Positions 28,366 to 37,601 of a stretch of DNA of 64,000 nt are shown here, piece after piece. Below the pieces are notes generated by a model, which saw only the letters and a program-made list of their open reading frames with translations, was not told the origin of the DNA and did no database searches. The stretch covers positions 496,001 through 560,000 of the forward strand of contig NZ_FNXY01000001.1 of assembly GCF_900108855.1 (NCBI RefSeq), read 5' to 3'. Position 1 is the stretch's first letter. Every line of letters begins with the position of its first letter. The translations under genes were made by a program, and so were the position numbers. The DNA comes from Dyadobacter koreensis. GTDB taxonomy: Bacteria; Bacteroidota; Bacteroidia; Cytophagales; Spirosomataceae.

Positions 28366-29145
28366 ATGAATAAATTATTTAGCTGGATTTCCTTATTATT
28401 ACTCTTAACTTTTTTAAATTCCTGTGGCTCTTATACAAACATTCCCTATTTTAAAGATTTGAACCGGCTAACACCTACAGAAGAGCAGGTATCTAACTAT
28501 TCCCCTTTTACCATACAAATTGCCGATGTGCTTGGTATAAATGTTAGCAGCAGAAATCCAGAGTCGTCCTCAATTTTCAATAGAGCGAATGGGAATAATG
28601 ATGATAGTCCGCAAAACAGCTCACAAAACCCTTCGATGGCTGGTTATCTTGTAGATCAAAAAGGAGAAATACATTTACCACTTTTAGGAAGCCTTAAAGT
28701 ATCCGGCTTAACGACCTCCGCGCTTCGTGATACACTGAATAAAATGCTGATCACCTATTACAAAGATCCAGTCACCAATGTTAGAATTCTAAACATCAAG
28801 GTCGCTGTATATGGTGATGTGCTACACCCCAACGTTTATAATCTTCAAAACGAGCGCACTACAATTACCCAGGCGTTAAGCCTTGCAGGGGACTTGAATA
28901 TTACTGCGTTACGAAATATCATTCTTATACGCGAACTGGATGGAAAGAGAAGCTATATCCCCATCGATCTGAATTCGAAAAAACTTTTCGAATCTCCGTA
29001 TTTCTATCTGAAAAACAACGACGAAATTTACGTACAGCCTGACCGGACGAAATATGCCACCGTTGATCGAGGATACCGGACAGCTACGCTCGTCCTTTCG
29101 GGTCTATCGATTATAGCTATTGTACTATCTAACTTATTTAGGTGA
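28366..29145 (+). CDS. wza: Polysaccharide export outer-membrane lipoprotein (Wza-like)
   Basis: A 259-residue exported lipoprotein. The signal sequence LLLLTFLNSC ends in a lipobox (L-N-S-C, Cys at about residue 20). The poly-export domain follows: FTIQIADVLGINVSSRNPE and GYLVDQKGEIHLPLLGSLKV are family landmarks. An SLBB-type module follows (IKVAVYGDVLHPNVYNL, TITQALSLAGDL). A C-terminal hydrophobic helix (LVLSGLSIIAIVLSNLF) replaces the amphipathic helix of E. coli Wza. It forms the outer-membrane exit with Wzc. It ends the exopolysaccharide locus on this side. Confidence 0.92.
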   Translation: MNKLFSWISLLLLLTFLNSCGSYTNIPYFKDLNRLTPTEEQVSNYSPFTIQIADVLGINVSSRNPESSSIFNRANGNNDDSPQNSSQNPSMAGYLVDQKGEIHLPLLGSLKVSGLTTSALRDTLNKMLITYYKDPVTNVRILNIKVAVYGDVLHPNVYNLQNERTTITQALSLAGDLNITALRNIILIRELDGKRSYIPIDLNSKKLFESPYFYLKNNDEIYVQPDRTKYATVDRGYRTATLVLSGLSIIAIVLSNLFR

Positions 29146-29229
29146 AATTGTAATACAATGTCAGGATTTCTGCTGGAGTGAGCTCAGCTTATCGAATTAC
29201 CCTCCAGTTAGCCGCTATGAACAATCTTT

Positions 29230-29264
29230 CTGTTACCGGTTTTTACAGCTAAAATCGGTAACAG
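29230..29264 (+). terminator. Hairpin terminator after wza
   Basis: A 14-bp stem (29230-29243 with 29251-29264, one G-T wobble) and a 7-base loop, 84 bases after the wza stop. No U-run follows. Confidence 0.6.
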
Positions 29265-29423
29265 CTTCGCACATGACTGATACTTACTTATTTCCACAAA
29301 GTCAAACACGCCTAATCTTAACGCGCTGTAAGCGAGGACTTACTCAAAGATCTCCGGTGTGAACCAGCAAGATGAAGACGCGGTGCTTAACAAATCAATT
29401 CTGTTTTGGTTGAAAAGTTATCA

Positions 29424-31181
29424 CTATCGCACCACCTTTACCCCTTTCGGCGCATCGATCTGGGATTTAATACTTCCGTCAGCAGTCTTTTCATGCCGGA
29501 TTTTGACCACACCAAAAGGCGTTGGAAATGTGCCTTCTACCCAGGTGAGATCTCCCAGATGCGGCTGAACTCTGATCGATTTGCACCCTGGTTCCAAAAC
29601 GCTAACGCCCAGAACATGCTCACTTAACCAGGAGGTTGGCCCTGAGGCCCAGCCGTGACAAAGACTATGACGCAGGTTCTTGTAGCAATAGGCGCCAAAA
29701 TCACCATGAATATCATCTTTGCCATCCGGCACGATCTCGGTAATGGGCGCCGCATTTTTTGTCCAGTCCAGATCGAAATCTTCCCAGAATGTAGTGGCAC
29801 CCATGTCAAGCATACCACCCCAGTAGTTACGAATACAATCCATAGCACCCTGGTAATCGCCTGCCTTCGCTCTGGCCTGAAGCATGTAATACCCATAGAA
29901 AGTTGACATGCGCGCACATCCGTCCACTGCCAGCACTTCGCTGTTTGCCTTTTGCGCCGCAACGATTCCGGACAAGGCCAGAAGGGCCGCAGCCTGTTTT
30001 GAGCCGTTTGCATCGGGCACATACAGTTTTAGGTTGGTGGATGCGTCCCTACATTTTTTAGCCTGAGCCGGCTCATCCAGAATCGTGCAAAGCTCCGCGC
30101 CCGCATCCAGGGTCATGATCATCATCGCGTGAAGCCCGGCGTGAATCGCTTTGGGGTTTTCGCTGGAAGGCCAGTCCAGAAACCGTGTTCCGTCCAGCGC
30201 TTCCTTATTGTCTTTGGTTTTGCTCATTAATAAATCCAGCAGCTCGACCAGATATTTCTGTTGTTTTCTCAGATAGGGCAAGTCTCCCTGATACTTATAT
30301 AAATCCCGGTGAATCAAAACCCACCACATCGAATAAGCACTGATTCCGTTCATCCAGCCCGGAAGCGGCGTGATGTCTCTTGCCTGATCCAGGCTTTTAT
30401 TGACCACCTCATTTTTACCAAAAACAGAATTAATGGTCATGATCTCCGGATGCATATCCCCTACCCAGACAAGTCTGTCTCTTTTGATTCCGTCCCATAA
30501 AAACTGCTGCATATTCAGATGCACTGTGTAAGCGCCGGTATTAAAAATCTGATTCAGCCTATTGTCACTGCTTTTAAATGATCCTAAATAGGCAATGTCG
30601 CGGTACTCAAAAATGGCACGTGCTTCTTTAAGCTGCAGCTCACGGCCGGAATCCACCAGATCGATCCTGACGAAACGAAAACCGGTGTTTCCAATCTGTG
30701 CAACGCCAAGCCAGGGAACTTCTGTAATAATATCGCGCATGGCGTGATCATTTGTTGCACCGCTGACCGTATCAATTTCTGACATCGCTTCGCTGACCGA
30801 TTCGCCAAATCGTAGCCGGATTTTAATTGGGCGGTGATCAGCCGGTTGGTCGGTAACCAGCTGAATGCCTCCCTGAATTTCTTTTCCAAAATCCAGCACA
30901 AGTCCTGGATACTGATCATCCGTACTTTTAAGTGTGCAAAAATTCTTGTGGACCAGATCCGCCTGGCCCGTGCCTGGCCGCAGCAGATTTTCGGCATCAA
31001 TGATACCTTTTCCAGAGCGGTCCGATTGCCAGACAATACGTACCGGACTTAGATACTGCCGGACTCTTTGATCTTTTTCTGCAAGGGTATCGGCCGAAAA
31101 AACCGGGGGAAGATTCTGAGAAAAAACGGCCGGATACTGAAAATTCAAAAGACAGGCGGCTAAAAATAAATACCTTTTCAA
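29424..31181 (-). CDS. GH78-like alpha-L-rhamnosidase, exported
   Basis: No ATG lies near the start. I place it at a TTG (31181) because it begins a signal peptide (LKRYLFLAACLLNFQYPAVFSQ), giving 586 residues; an upstream TTG at 31292 adds 37 unlikely residues. After a jelly-roll N-terminal part (LVLDFGKEIQGGIQLVT, VRIDLVDSG) comes an (alpha/alpha)6 barrel with IKRDRLVWVGDMHPE, equivalent to the R-x-E-R-x-x-W-x-GD catalytic region of GH78, then FLDWPSSENP and a C-terminal strand domain. It would remove terminal L-rhamnose in the periplasm. It is convergent with wza; rhamnose supply by rfbD nearby fits a role in glycan turnover, but feeding is equally possible. Confidence 0.8.
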   Translation of the reverse strand: MKRYLFLAACLLNFQYPAVFSQNLPPVFSADTLAEKDQRVRQYLSPVRIVWQSDRSGKGIIDAENLLRPGTGQADLVHKNFCTLKSTDDQYPGLVLDFGKEIQGGIQLVTDQPADHRPIKIRLRFGESVSEAMSEIDTVSGATNDHAMRDIITEVPWLGVAQIGNTGFRFVRIDLVDSGRELQLKEARAIFEYRDIAYLGSFKSSDNRLNQIFNTGAYTVHLNMQQFLWDGIKRDRLVWVGDMHPEIMTINSVFGKNEVVNKSLDQARDITPLPGWMNGISAYSMWWVLIHRDLYKYQGDLPYLRKQQKYLVELLDLLMSKTKDNKEALDGTRFLDWPSSENPKAIHAGLHAMMIMTLDAGAELCTILDEPAQAKKCRDASTNLKLYVPDANGSKQAAALLALSGIVAAQKANSEVLAVDGCARMSTFYGYYMLQARAKAGDYQGAMDCIRNYWGGMLDMGATTFWEDFDLDWTKNAAPITEIVPDGKDDIHGDFGAYCYKNLRHSLCHGWASGPTSWLSEHVLGVSVLEPGCKSIRVQPHLGDLTWVEGTFPTPFGVVKIRHEKTADGSIKSQIDAPKGVKVVR

Positions 31182-31835
31182 AGGATTCGCGATTATGTAG
31201 GTGGATCGTAATTTGTCTGGAAAACAAAGAAAAAACCCTGTTAAATCTAACCTGTTGTATCCTGCTCGCAGCGCCGGTACAGGAAATGGCAACGCCCTTC
31301 TGTTTGATATCTTATCGTTACAGGTCTGGCAATATTTTACCGTTAACTAAGAATAATATTGCTTTTTAATTTTTAGTTTATATTTTTCCGTCCTATTTGC
31401 AAGGCAGTCCTTCTCTCAACGAAAATATTTAGCATGAATAAGTCTTTTGGTTTCATTGACCTTACTTTGCAAAAGCTTCAAGAGAGACTATATCGTTTTT
31501 GCGACCTCCCCGGCGAAAAACAAGTAGTTAAAAGACTGCATATGCTGATGGTGATTAACCGCGCCTTCAAACCGGCCCTTTTTCACAGAAACTGTTTTGC
31601 TGCCCTACCGTTTGGACGGATTGCCAGGTTCTATGGATCAGCCGGTGTTAGAAGAATATCCTGTTTGACATAGCAGGACAAGCAGGTGAATCCCTAGCGT
31701 TTTTTTGATCATTACTCCCATCGATTTAGCAAAATTTTCTTTGGAAGATGGTTTATCAGCGCCTTTGCCAGCCGGTTTGCAGCCGGGCTAATCCATAATT
31801 CGAGTTTCTTAACCGAAAAAATTTCTCAACGTTAG
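31182..31835. other. Intergenic region between divergent genes
   Basis: About 650 bases, carrying promoters for the GH78 gene (minus) and the formyltransferase (plus). A 79-codon + strand frame (31434-31673, MNKSFGFIDLTLQKLQERLY...) begins with ATG but has no recognised family and cannot be confirmed. The TTTTTAATTTTTAG stretch near 31364 is typical AT-rich promoter DNA. Confidence 0.35.
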
Positions 31836-32804
31836 ATGAAAATAGTACTTTTTGCAAACTCTTTTTACCCGTTTGCGCTGATTGAAAATTTAATCCAGCA
31901 GCATACGCTTGCCGCTGTAATTGCAGCAGCTGAGCCGAATCCGTATACAAGCAGACTGGAAGAATTTGCAGGCTCAAAGGGTATTATTTTCCGACAGTTC
32001 AGCGCCGTTCAGCTCGGCTCGACAGCCATTTCCTGGATTGCTGATTTACATGCAGACCTTTTTTTGGTATTTACTTTTAGTTATAAAATACCCAATGCGC
32101 TCTTACAGTTGCCCGCTTTGGGCTGCTATAATATTCATTTCAGTCTTCTTCCGAAATACCGTGGAATTGCGCCGCTTTTCTGGCAAATTAAAAACGGAGA
32201 TCCAAAAGGAGGGATCACCGTGCACAAAATGGACTCGGGTTTTGACACGGGTCCGATCGTAGCTCAGCTGCCGGTCGAAATTTTCCCGGGCGAAAGCCAG
32301 GGACTTTATGCATCAAGGCTTTCGGCGCTTACGCCCGCCGTAGTCAGCACGGCACTCAATATTATTACCGGCATGGATGGCAGGCAGTCTTTCGAACCAC
32401 AGGACCAAAGCCAGAGCAGCAGCTACCCAAGGCCCACGGCCAAAGATTTAGCCATTGACTGGGCAAGTCAGAGCGCACAGCAAATCGAAAACCTGGTTAA
32501 TGCCTCCAATCCTGCATGCCAGGGGGCTATTAGTATACTAAGAGGTCAGATGATAAGGATTTTAGAGGTTTCCCCTGCGAATCTGGGTGAAAATGTGCCT
32601 GAGACTACTGCGGGCACAGTGCTGTTCGCCGATATCAACCAGGGCATTTTTGTGCAATGCGTGCATGGAATACTTCGGATCAACATCCTTGAAATGGCCG
32701 AAGGAATTATTTCCGGCTCACGGCTGGCAGCACTTGGACTGCGGGCCACAGAACGTTTTGAATCCTTCACTCATGATCGGAACTCTGTCACTTTTCAAGC
32801 ATAA
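31836..32804 (+). CDS. Formyltransferase family protein (Fmt-like)
   Basis: A 322-residue protein with both domains of methionyl-tRNA formyltransferase. The catalytic set is intact: Asn99 and His101 in YNIHFSLLPKYRG and Asp137 in DSGFDTGPIV, with the same His-to-Asp spacing (36) as E. coli Fmt. The C-terminal domain includes AIDWASQSAQQIENLVNASNP and AGTVLFADINQGIFV, the Fmt_C pattern. Its divergence in the N-terminal part (FANSFYPFALIENLIQQ) and its position beside a tail-collar protein suggest a specialised formyltransferase acting on an amino sugar or other amine, not the housekeeping enzyme. Substrate unknown. The tail-collar gene follows after 54 bases. Confidence 0.75.
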   Translation: MKIVLFANSFYPFALIENLIQQHTLAAVIAAAEPNPYTSRLEEFAGSKGIIFRQFSAVQLGSTAISWIADLHADLFLVFTFSYKIPNALLQLPALGCYNIHFSLLPKYRGIAPLFWQIKNGDPKGGITVHKMDSGFDTGPIVAQLPVEIFPGESQGLYASRLSALTPAVVSTALNIITGMDGRQSFEPQDQSQSSSYPRPTAKDLAIDWASQSAQQIENLVNASNPACQGAISILRGQMIRILEVSPANLGENVPETTAGTVLFADINQGIFVQCVHGILRINILEMAEGIISGSRLAALGLRATERFESFTHDRNSVTFQA

Positions 32805-32858
32805 CCATCAAGAATTTACATTTTAAATTATCCTTTAACAATTCAAATTTATTCAACT

Positions 32859-33443
32859 ATGGAAGTTTTCTTAGGCACCGTAATGGGATGGGCTCCAAAT
32901 TTTGCCCCAAGAGGCTGGGCATTTTGTAACGGGCAAATTATGTCGATCGCTCAGAATTCAGCATTGTTTGCGCTGCTGGGAACCACTTATGGCGGGGATG
33001 GTCAATCCACATTTGCTTTGCCAAACCTGCAGAGCCGGGTTATTGTCGGTGCCGGACAGGGACCTGGTTTATCTCCCTACGCACTTGGACAAACAGCGGG
33101 ATCAGAAAATGTGACGCTTCTATCAACAGAGATTCCTGCTCACGTGCATTCGGGCGAAGTGACAAACATTCCTGTTAAAGTGAGCTCTGGGAATTCTGAT
33201 GCCAGTGCCGCTTCTGCCGGCGCCAGTATTGCAACGCCAGGCACGCTCGCAGGAAGAGATTTTACGGCTTCCCTTGGTTTTAATTCTTTGGCTCCGGACG
33301 TGACGCTGAACGCGGCATCTGCTGGCCCCGCGCAATTCACCACAGGTCCGGCCGGAGGAAATCAGGCTCACAGCAATATTCAGCCGTATTTGACCTTAAA
33401 TTATATCATTGCTATAGAAGGCATTTTCCCTTCAAGAAACTAA
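32859..33443 (+). CDS. Phage tail-collar domain protein (microcystin-dependent protein type)
   Basis: A 194-residue protein. The tail-collar domain is clear: EVFLGTVMGWAPNFAPRGWAFCNGQ, ALFALLGTTYGGDGQSTFALPNLQSR, GQTAGSENVTLL and EIPAHVHSG, ending SNIQPYLTLNYIIAIEGIFPS. Related proteins occur as isolated chromosomal genes in Bacteroidota and others, often in tandem copies, without any other phage genes; here there is one copy. No signal peptide. Function is not known; trimeric fibre-tip or carbohydrate-binding roles are inferred for the fold. A perfect hairpin follows. Confidence 0.85.
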   Translation: MEVFLGTVMGWAPNFAPRGWAFCNGQIMSIAQNSALFALLGTTYGGDGQSTFALPNLQSRVIVGAGQGPGLSPYALGQTAGSENVTLLSTEIPAHVHSGEVTNIPVKVSSGNSDASAASAGASIATPGTLAGRDFTASLGFNSLAPDVTLNAASAGPAQFTTGPAGGNQAHSNIQPYLTLNYIIAIEGIFPSRN

Positions 33444-33449
33444 CCCGCT

Positions 33450-33485
33450 GTTAACAGATAAGCCGCATTTGGCTTATCTGTTAAC
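33450..33485 (+). terminator. Perfect hairpin terminator after the tail-collar gene
   Basis: A perfect 15-bp stem (33450-33464 with 33471-33485) and a 6-base loop, starting 7 bases after the stop. No U-run. The remaining ~270 bases to the next gene hold nothing else I can support. Confidence 0.7.
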
Positions 33486-33758
33486 TTATCCGGCCTGCCG
33501 CAATGACCTTCCGGGCCCTCTGCGCTGGCAAAGGCAGTCTGATCCGGCCGCAAGAAACTAGTCTTAACCAAAAGTCATGGATGATTCACAACGGCGGATG
33601 TAACCGTTAAATAAATTAGATACTCCTCTATCGAATAAATTCTATACATTGCACTTTTCCAATGAAAACTATGTCTTAGCCTATCTCCTCCCCCCCTGGC
33701 GCTTTACATGGCTTTCCTCTAACAATCTTAAACAAACTTGGCTGACCGCTTAATCGTC

Positions 33759-36700
33759 ATGAAAAAAAACTTTACTTATCTTCTGCTTGCCGGTGTGATG
33801 CTGGCAGCTGGCTTTGTGCTTTTCTTGCCTGAGCAATCAGGCCTGAGAATTCAAAAGCAAAAAAATGTAGTTATCATCGACAAATCGCTTCAAAATTATC
33901 AGCAGCTTGTAAAAGCTTCCGCGGTGGATGCACAGGTAATACTGGTCGAGAACAGCGATCAGGGACTTCGCAATCTTCAGGCAAAAATCAGCGAACTTCA
34001 CAATATATCCCGCATCCATATTTTAACACACGGAACTTCGGGCAATTTAGTTTTGGCAAGACAGCAGCTTAATGAGCATAATCTAAAAGAGTTCCAGGGG
34101 TTCTGGACTGCGCTTAAGAAAAGTTTTGCTTCTGAAAAATCAGAACTGATGATTTACAGCTGCGAACTGGCCAGCGCCGCTACCGGAAAAAGCTTTGTTG
34201 ACCGGCTGCATGAAATGTTGGAAATTCCTGTGGCGGGTTCAGAAGATAATACAGGTGCCAGCAGTAAAGGAGGAAACTGGGACCTGGAATACACAGCGGG
34301 TCAGATCGTGAAAAAACATGTGCTAAAATTTGTTGATTTCCAGGGACTGCTTGTCCCCAGTTTTACCGAACTTACCGGCTCTGCAAGTCCTTTTTACCAA
34401 ATACAGATTTACACTGACGATCAGTTGATTTACGGGGACTTTGACAACGATGGCGACATTGATATGCATATTCTTCCGTCATTGACAGCAACAGAGAATA
34501 AATTTTACAGAAATAATGGGAACGGGACTTTTGTTGATCATACCAGTAATAACAACCCCTTTGGCTCACTGATTCAAAAGGCTGTTTTTGGCGGTGCAAA
34601 CACCGCATTTGTAGCCGACTGGGATAATGACGGTGACGTGGATGTGTGGACTACAAAACGAGACATTGCTAATGTTGCAATCAAGAACATATTTTACAAA
34701 AACAATGCGGGCGTTTTCCAGGAACTAAGAGGAACTGACAGTCCTTTCAACGGCATTGTCATTTCACAAAACATTGAACTAATCTATGGAGACTTTGATA
34801 ATGATGGTGATATTGATATTCATAGCTATTCAGGATCAGGCGACAATCAGTTTTTTAGAAATAATGGTAGCGGCGGGTTTAATCAGGTAACAGGTGCTGC
34901 TAACCCTTTCAACAATTTGGGTGATAAAGCTGCCTTTTACTCCGGTGCTAAATACGCACATGTGGCAGATTGGGATAATGATGGCGATGTTGACATTTTT
35001 GTGACCAAATACAAAAACGCCGGCGACAACATGCTTTTCCGTAACGACAATGGCGTTTTTACGCAAATTTCCGGAGCAAGCAGCCCTTTTAAGGATATGG
35101 TATTTCTACAAGATACCCAGCTGGTTTATGGCGATTTTGATGCGGACGGTGATGTGGACATTCTCGGAGCCAGATCCGCGACGGCTGAAACATTGGATTT
35201 TTACCGCAACAACGGAAGCGGAACTTTCTCTAAAATTACCGGTGATCAAAATCCATTCAATACGCTTCCTAACACAGGTGTATTTTTGAACAATTCAGCA
35301 AAGGCATTTGTCGCAGACTGGGATAATGACAAAGATATCGATGTGTTCACGCCCTACCGTACAGCATCAGCGCAAAACATTTTTTACAGACAAACCGATG
35401 CGCCTCCACTTTTAAGCAGCTCGGCGCCCGCTAACGGCGCTACGTCCGTAGATATTGAATCCAATATCGTCTTAAATTTCAACAGGGCTGTCTCGGGGGT
35501 ATCGGGCAAAAATATTGTGATCAAACGTGTAAGTGATAACGGGATCGTAGCGACAATAGATGCTACTGACCCAAAAGTTACAGGCGGCGGAACGGCAAGC
35601 ATTACTATTAATCCGGCCTCTGATTTTCCGGCTACAACCGCTCTTTACGTTGTAATCGACAAAGGAGCTTTTAAGGACGGTGAGGGTAGAATTTTTTTAG
35701 GTATCACGCAGAACAATGTGGTTGCCTTCACAACAGGCGTAGCAGCGGTTGCTCCATCGGTGAGCACAGCAGCAGTTAGTGTATTGGGTACAACCAGCGC
35801 CACCCTTGGCGGAAATGTAACCAATGACGGCGGAAAGACTGTCAGCGACCGCGGAATTGTCTGGAATACCTCTACAGACCCGACCGTTGCCAATAACAAG
35901 ACAAACATCGGATCGGGCACGGGTTCGTTCAGCCAATCGGTTGCCGGACTTCCACAGGGAACGCGCGTTTACGTCCGGGCTTATGCGATCAACTCCAAAG
36001 GGACCTCGTATGGCAGCACAGTAGACTTCTATACGAAAACAGCTGTCAGCTCGATCACCAGGGATCAACTGTCCCCGACCAGCGCATTGCTGGTCAGCTA
36101 TACGGTTGTGTTTGCCCAAAGTGTTACCGGGGTAGATCCGTCCGATTTTACGCTGACAACCACCGGCGTCAGCTCGGCAGCTGTGACAGGGGTGAGCGGC
36201 TCGGGCACCACCTACACCGTATCTGTCAATACCGGATCAGGCAATGGCACAATCCGCCTTGATTTTACAGGGCTTTCCGGTACGCAGCCAACAGTCAATC
36301 AAACGTTTACCGCCGCAGATTCTTACACGATCTACAAAAACAGTACCGCTTCAAACTATTTCCGCACGAAGGCAGCAAACGCAGACTGGAACCAGACAGG
36401 CAGCTGGGAATCATCCGCGGATAATTCCTTCTGGATTTCAGCCACTGAGTTTCCTGGTGCAACCGCAAGCTCGGTAAACGTTCTGACTGGCCAAACGGTT
36501 AATCTGCCGACTGGCTTTAACGCAACAGCGGCAAATCTAACCAATAGCGGAACGATCAATGTCAATTCCAGCAGTCTAACCGTTGCAGGTACTTTTGTAA
36601 ACAATGGGACCCTGAAAGGTTCGGGAACACTTGTGCACAGCAGCTTTACGAATGGTGGAAACCTGGCGCCAGGAAGTTCTCCGGGGATTCTTTCCTTCAC

Positions 36701-37526
36701 CGGAAATCTTGTCAACAGCGGCACGCTGACAATGGAGATTGGTGGAAAAACGCCAGGGACCGGCTACGATCAAATTCTGGTTTCAGGGGCCATGACCATG
36801 GGAGGAACCCTGGATGTCTCATTTATCAACGGGTTTACACCTTCGGTTGACGACGAGTTTATGCTGATTGATGCGGCCAGCAGCACAGGGACATTCAGCA
36901 CGGTAAACCTTCCCTCTATCGCTCCAATGCTATGGCAGACTACTTACAACAATGCGGCCGGAACCCTAACCTTGAAGGTACTTGCTGATCCTTTGCCTGT
37001 CACCTTGGTAGATTTTGACGCATCAAAAATCGAAGCGGGCACCTTTTTAAACTGGTCTACCTCATCCGAATCCAACAGCAGTCATTTTGAGATTCAAAGA
37101 AGCGCAAAAAACACAGACTGGCAAACGATCGGATCCGTCCAGGCTTCCAATGAAAGCACCTCACTTCGAAAATATCAGTTCTCAGACAACAGTCCGCTTG
37201 GCGGAGAGAACCTTTACCGACTGAAAATGATCGATAAAGACCAGACATTTGCCTTCAGCAGGATCAGAAGCGTTGTATTTGCAGAAACGCAGGTCAAAAT
37301 CAGCACCTACCCTAATCCAGTCACCGAACGTCTGTTTGTGGATTTAAAAAACACGGATGAGATAGCTTCCCTTCAAATCTACAACCTGTCGGGAAACCTG
37401 ATTTATTCTGCCGCGGCATATAGCAGAGACGGCATTCCGGTTCAATCGATGGCATCGGGCCTTTACGTGCTTAAACTGACCACTGTAAACAATCAGTCCA
37501 GCAGCTATAAGTTCTTAAAAAATTAA
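33759..37526 (+). CDS. DUF4347/FG-GAP surface protein with type A T9SS domain
   Basis: A 1255-residue secreted protein; the ATG at 33759 (MKKNFTYLLLAGVMLAAGF) gives a signal peptide, while an earlier TTG is less likely. Layout: DUF4347 (about 35-185) with IHILTHGTSGNL and ELMIYSCELAS; six Asp-rich FG-GAP/VCBS repeats (about 220-550); an SbsA-like Ig domain (SSAPANGATSVDIESNIVL); fibronectin-like and Ig-like segments; an autotransporter-type strand region (TNSGTINVNSSSLTVAGTF); and a C-terminal type A sorting domain (ISTYPNPVTERLFVDL ... YKFLKN) for the type IX system. Likely a cell-surface adhesin or processing protein. A bidirectional terminator follows. Confidence 0.85.
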   Translation: MKKNFTYLLLAGVMLAAGFVLFLPEQSGLRIQKQKNVVIIDKSLQNYQQLVKASAVDAQVILVENSDQGLRNLQAKISELHNISRIHILTHGTSGNLVLARQQLNEHNLKEFQGFWTALKKSFASEKSELMIYSCELASAATGKSFVDRLHEMLEIPVAGSEDNTGASSKGGNWDLEYTAGQIVKKHVLKFVDFQGLLVPSFTELTGSASPFYQIQIYTDDQLIYGDFDNDGDIDMHILPSLTATENKFYRNNGNGTFVDHTSNNNPFGSLIQKAVFGGANTAFVADWDNDGDVDVWTTKRDIANVAIKNIFYKNNAGVFQELRGTDSPFNGIVISQNIELIYGDFDNDGDIDIHSYSGSGDNQFFRNNGSGGFNQVTGAANPFNNLGDKAAFYSGAKYAHVADWDNDGDVDIFVTKYKNAGDNMLFRNDNGVFTQISGASSPFKDMVFLQDTQLVYGDFDADGDVDILGARSATAETLDFYRNNGSGTFSKITGDQNPFNTLPNTGVFLNNSAKAFVADWDNDKDIDVFTPYRTASAQNIFYRQTDAPPLLSSSAPANGATSVDIESNIVLNFNRAVSGVSGKNIVIKRVSDNGIVATIDATDPKVTGGGTASITINPASDFPATTALYVVIDKGAFKDGEGRIFLGITQNNVVAFTTGVAAVAPSVSTAAVSVLGTTSATLGGNVTNDGGKTVSDRGIVWNTSTDPTVANNKTNIGSGTGSFSQSVAGLPQGTRVYVRAYAINSKGTSYGSTVDFYTKTAVSSITRDQLSPTSALLVSYTVVFAQSVTGVDPSDFTLTTTGVSSAAVTGVSGSGTTYTVSVNTGSGNGTIRLDFTGLSGTQPTVNQTFTAADSYTIYKNSTASNYFRTKAANADWNQTGSWESSADNSFWISATEFPGATASSVNVLTGQTVNLPTGFNATAANLTNSGTINVNSSSLTVAGTFVNNGTLKGSGTLVHSSFTNGGNLAPGSSPGILSFTGNLVNSGTLTMEIGGKTPGTGYDQILVSGAMTMGGTLDVSFINGFTPSVDDEFMLIDAASSTGTFSTVNLPSIAPMLWQTTYNNAAGTLTLKVLADPLPVTLVDFDASKIEAGTFLNWSTSSESNSSHFEIQRSAKNTDWQTIGSVQASNESTSLRKYQFSDNSPLGGENLYRLKMIDKDQTFAFSRIRSVVFAETQVKISTYPNPVTERLFVDLKNTDEIASLQIYNLSGNLIYSAAAYSRDGIPVQSMASGLYVLKLTTVNNQSSSYKFLKN
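34423..35360 (+). repeat. Six FG-GAP/VCBS calcium-loop repeats, alternating type
   Basis: Units start near 34423, 34609, 34780, 34960, 35121 and 35308, each 160-190 bases. Odd units read YGDFDNDGD-I/V-D and even units VADWDNDGDVD, so the repeat unit is really a pair used three times. D-x-D-x-D-G-D is the calcium-binding loop of beta-propeller blades. Confidence 0.85.
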
Positions 37527-37541
37527 GCCTTCTTATGCAGC

Positions 37542-37579
37542 AAAAAAACGCGGCTTCTGTAAAGATGCCGCGTTTTTTT
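37542..37579. terminator. Bidirectional intrinsic terminator
   Basis: A 13-bp stem (37542-37554 with 37567-37579) with a GC core and A/T ends, 12-base loop; U-runs form in both directions. It separates the convergent surface-protein and lipoprotein genes. Confidence 0.9.
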
Positions 37580-37601
37580 TGAAGGTAAAGATCACCTAAA
37601 A

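Noticed and set aside
31434..31673. 79-codon + strand frame starting with ATG
   Set aside because: Could be a small gene, but there is no family, no terminator and no coupling to neighbours; left as a note in the intergenic entry.
36356..36724. 122-codon minus-strand frame
   Set aside because: Antisense shadow of the surface-protein gene, no motif.
32859..37526. Prophage origin for the tail-collar and surface-protein genes
   Set aside because: No capsid, portal, terminase, integrase or lysis gene nearby; the large protein has a T9SS sorting domain, so a host surface system is more likely.
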